A program made the translations under genes and the position numbers. Positions 63,844-64,000 of a stretch of DNA of 64,000 nt are shown here, in pieces. This DNA is from Deltaproteobacteria bacterium (GTDB taxonomy: Bacteria; Desulfobacterota; Binatia; UBA9968): positions 1 through 64,000 of the forward strand of contig WHTF01000008.1 of NCBI GenBank assembly GCA_009379725.1, written 5' to 3'. Below the pieces are notes generated by a model, which did no database searches, was not told where the DNA came from, and worked only from the letters and a program-made list of their open reading frames with translations. Each line of letters begins with the position of its first letter. The first letter of the stretch is position 1.

Positions 63844-64000
63844 TGATCGCATTTTGGCAGTACCAATTCTTTTTTATTGATTTATTGGCTAGTAAGCCAA
63901 ACGGCAAATCGACAGCCGGTTTACGGTTTTTTCGCAATAACCAATCAATCCGTCGCTGGAAGCAAAGTCCTTCCGGCTAACCGGCCGGCCAAAACTCATG

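Noticed and set aside
1-64000. CRISPR arrays, insertion sequences, integrases or prophage genes
   Set aside because: I saw no regular direct-repeat array, transposase, integrase or terminal inverted repeat in any part of the window.

Overview
The window is a chromosomal segment of an uncultured-looking diderm (Gram-negative) bacterium of moderate GC. The outer-membrane and lipid A genes (an LpxC, LptE, RlpA, lipoproteins) show the diderm envelope. The gene orders DUF177-rpmF-plsX-fabD-fabG-acpP, rpiB-glyA-nrdR-ribD-ribE-ribBA-ribH-nusB, yebC-ruvC-ruvA-ruvB and ftsE-ftsX-envC-ctpA resemble deltaproteobacteria and their relatives. Together with amidohydrolases, a stand-alone TPP enzyme and an exported intradiol dioxygenase, this suggests a Desulfobacterota/Binatota-like soil or sediment lineage; that placement is inference only. 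TTG is used often as a start codon (ruvC, ribD, lptE, rpsT, ftsX and the HtrA-like gene), and GTG is common.

Layout. 1-18.9 kb is accessory and metabolic: the 5' part of an exported intradiol dioxygenase, an M1 aminopeptidase, a DUF2868-like membrane protein, an amidohydrolase, a TPR lipoprotein, DoxX, a zone of decayed gene fragments (7.9-8.65 kb and 10.5-10.8 kb), a D-2-hydroxyacid dehydrogenase, a small putative DNA-binding protein, an exported methyltransferase, a TreS-like GH13 enzyme, aconitase, an MBL hydrolase, RlpA and a fatty acid hydroxylase. 19.1-27.8 kb is one co-directional run: yebC, ruvCAB, DUF2905, an NtrY-like sensor kinase, a receiver-LpxC fusion, DUF2203 and queG. 27.8-29.2 kb carries two minus-strand genes, a YbgC thioesterase and an HtrA-like protein that has lost its catalytic triad. 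29.6-43.3 kb is a long housekeeping block behind a good sigma70-type promoter: ribosomal protein L32, fatty acid synthesis, serine/folate metabolism, NrdR, riboflavin synthesis, NusB, LeuS and LptE. 43.3-49.3 kb holds rpsT, murJ, a small lipoprotein, tatC, a proton-pumping pyrophosphatase and tRNA-Leu(TAA). 49.5-57.0 kb is accessory again (small cysteine protein, CsbD/DUF883 fusion, 6PGDH-like dehydrogenase, TPP enzyme, SirB1-like protein, B12-type radical SAM protein). 57.2-63.8 kb is a division and wall-remodelling cluster (ftsE, ftsX, envC-like, ctpA) followed by xseA, an exported M23 peptidase and xseB.

The most striking item is the receiver-LpxC fusion at 24780-26084. The enzyme for the committed step of lipid A synthesis is joined to a two-component receiver domain and lies 17 bases after an NtrY-like histidine kinase. 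If functional, lipid A synthesis would be controlled directly by phosphorelay rather than through transcription. Other points worth checking are the triad-less HtrA-like protein, a RibBA whose DHBP-synthase half has lost conserved active-site residues, the absence of fabH and fabF from an otherwise canonical fatty acid operon, and a 17-base motif shared by two terminators near amidohydrolase genes.
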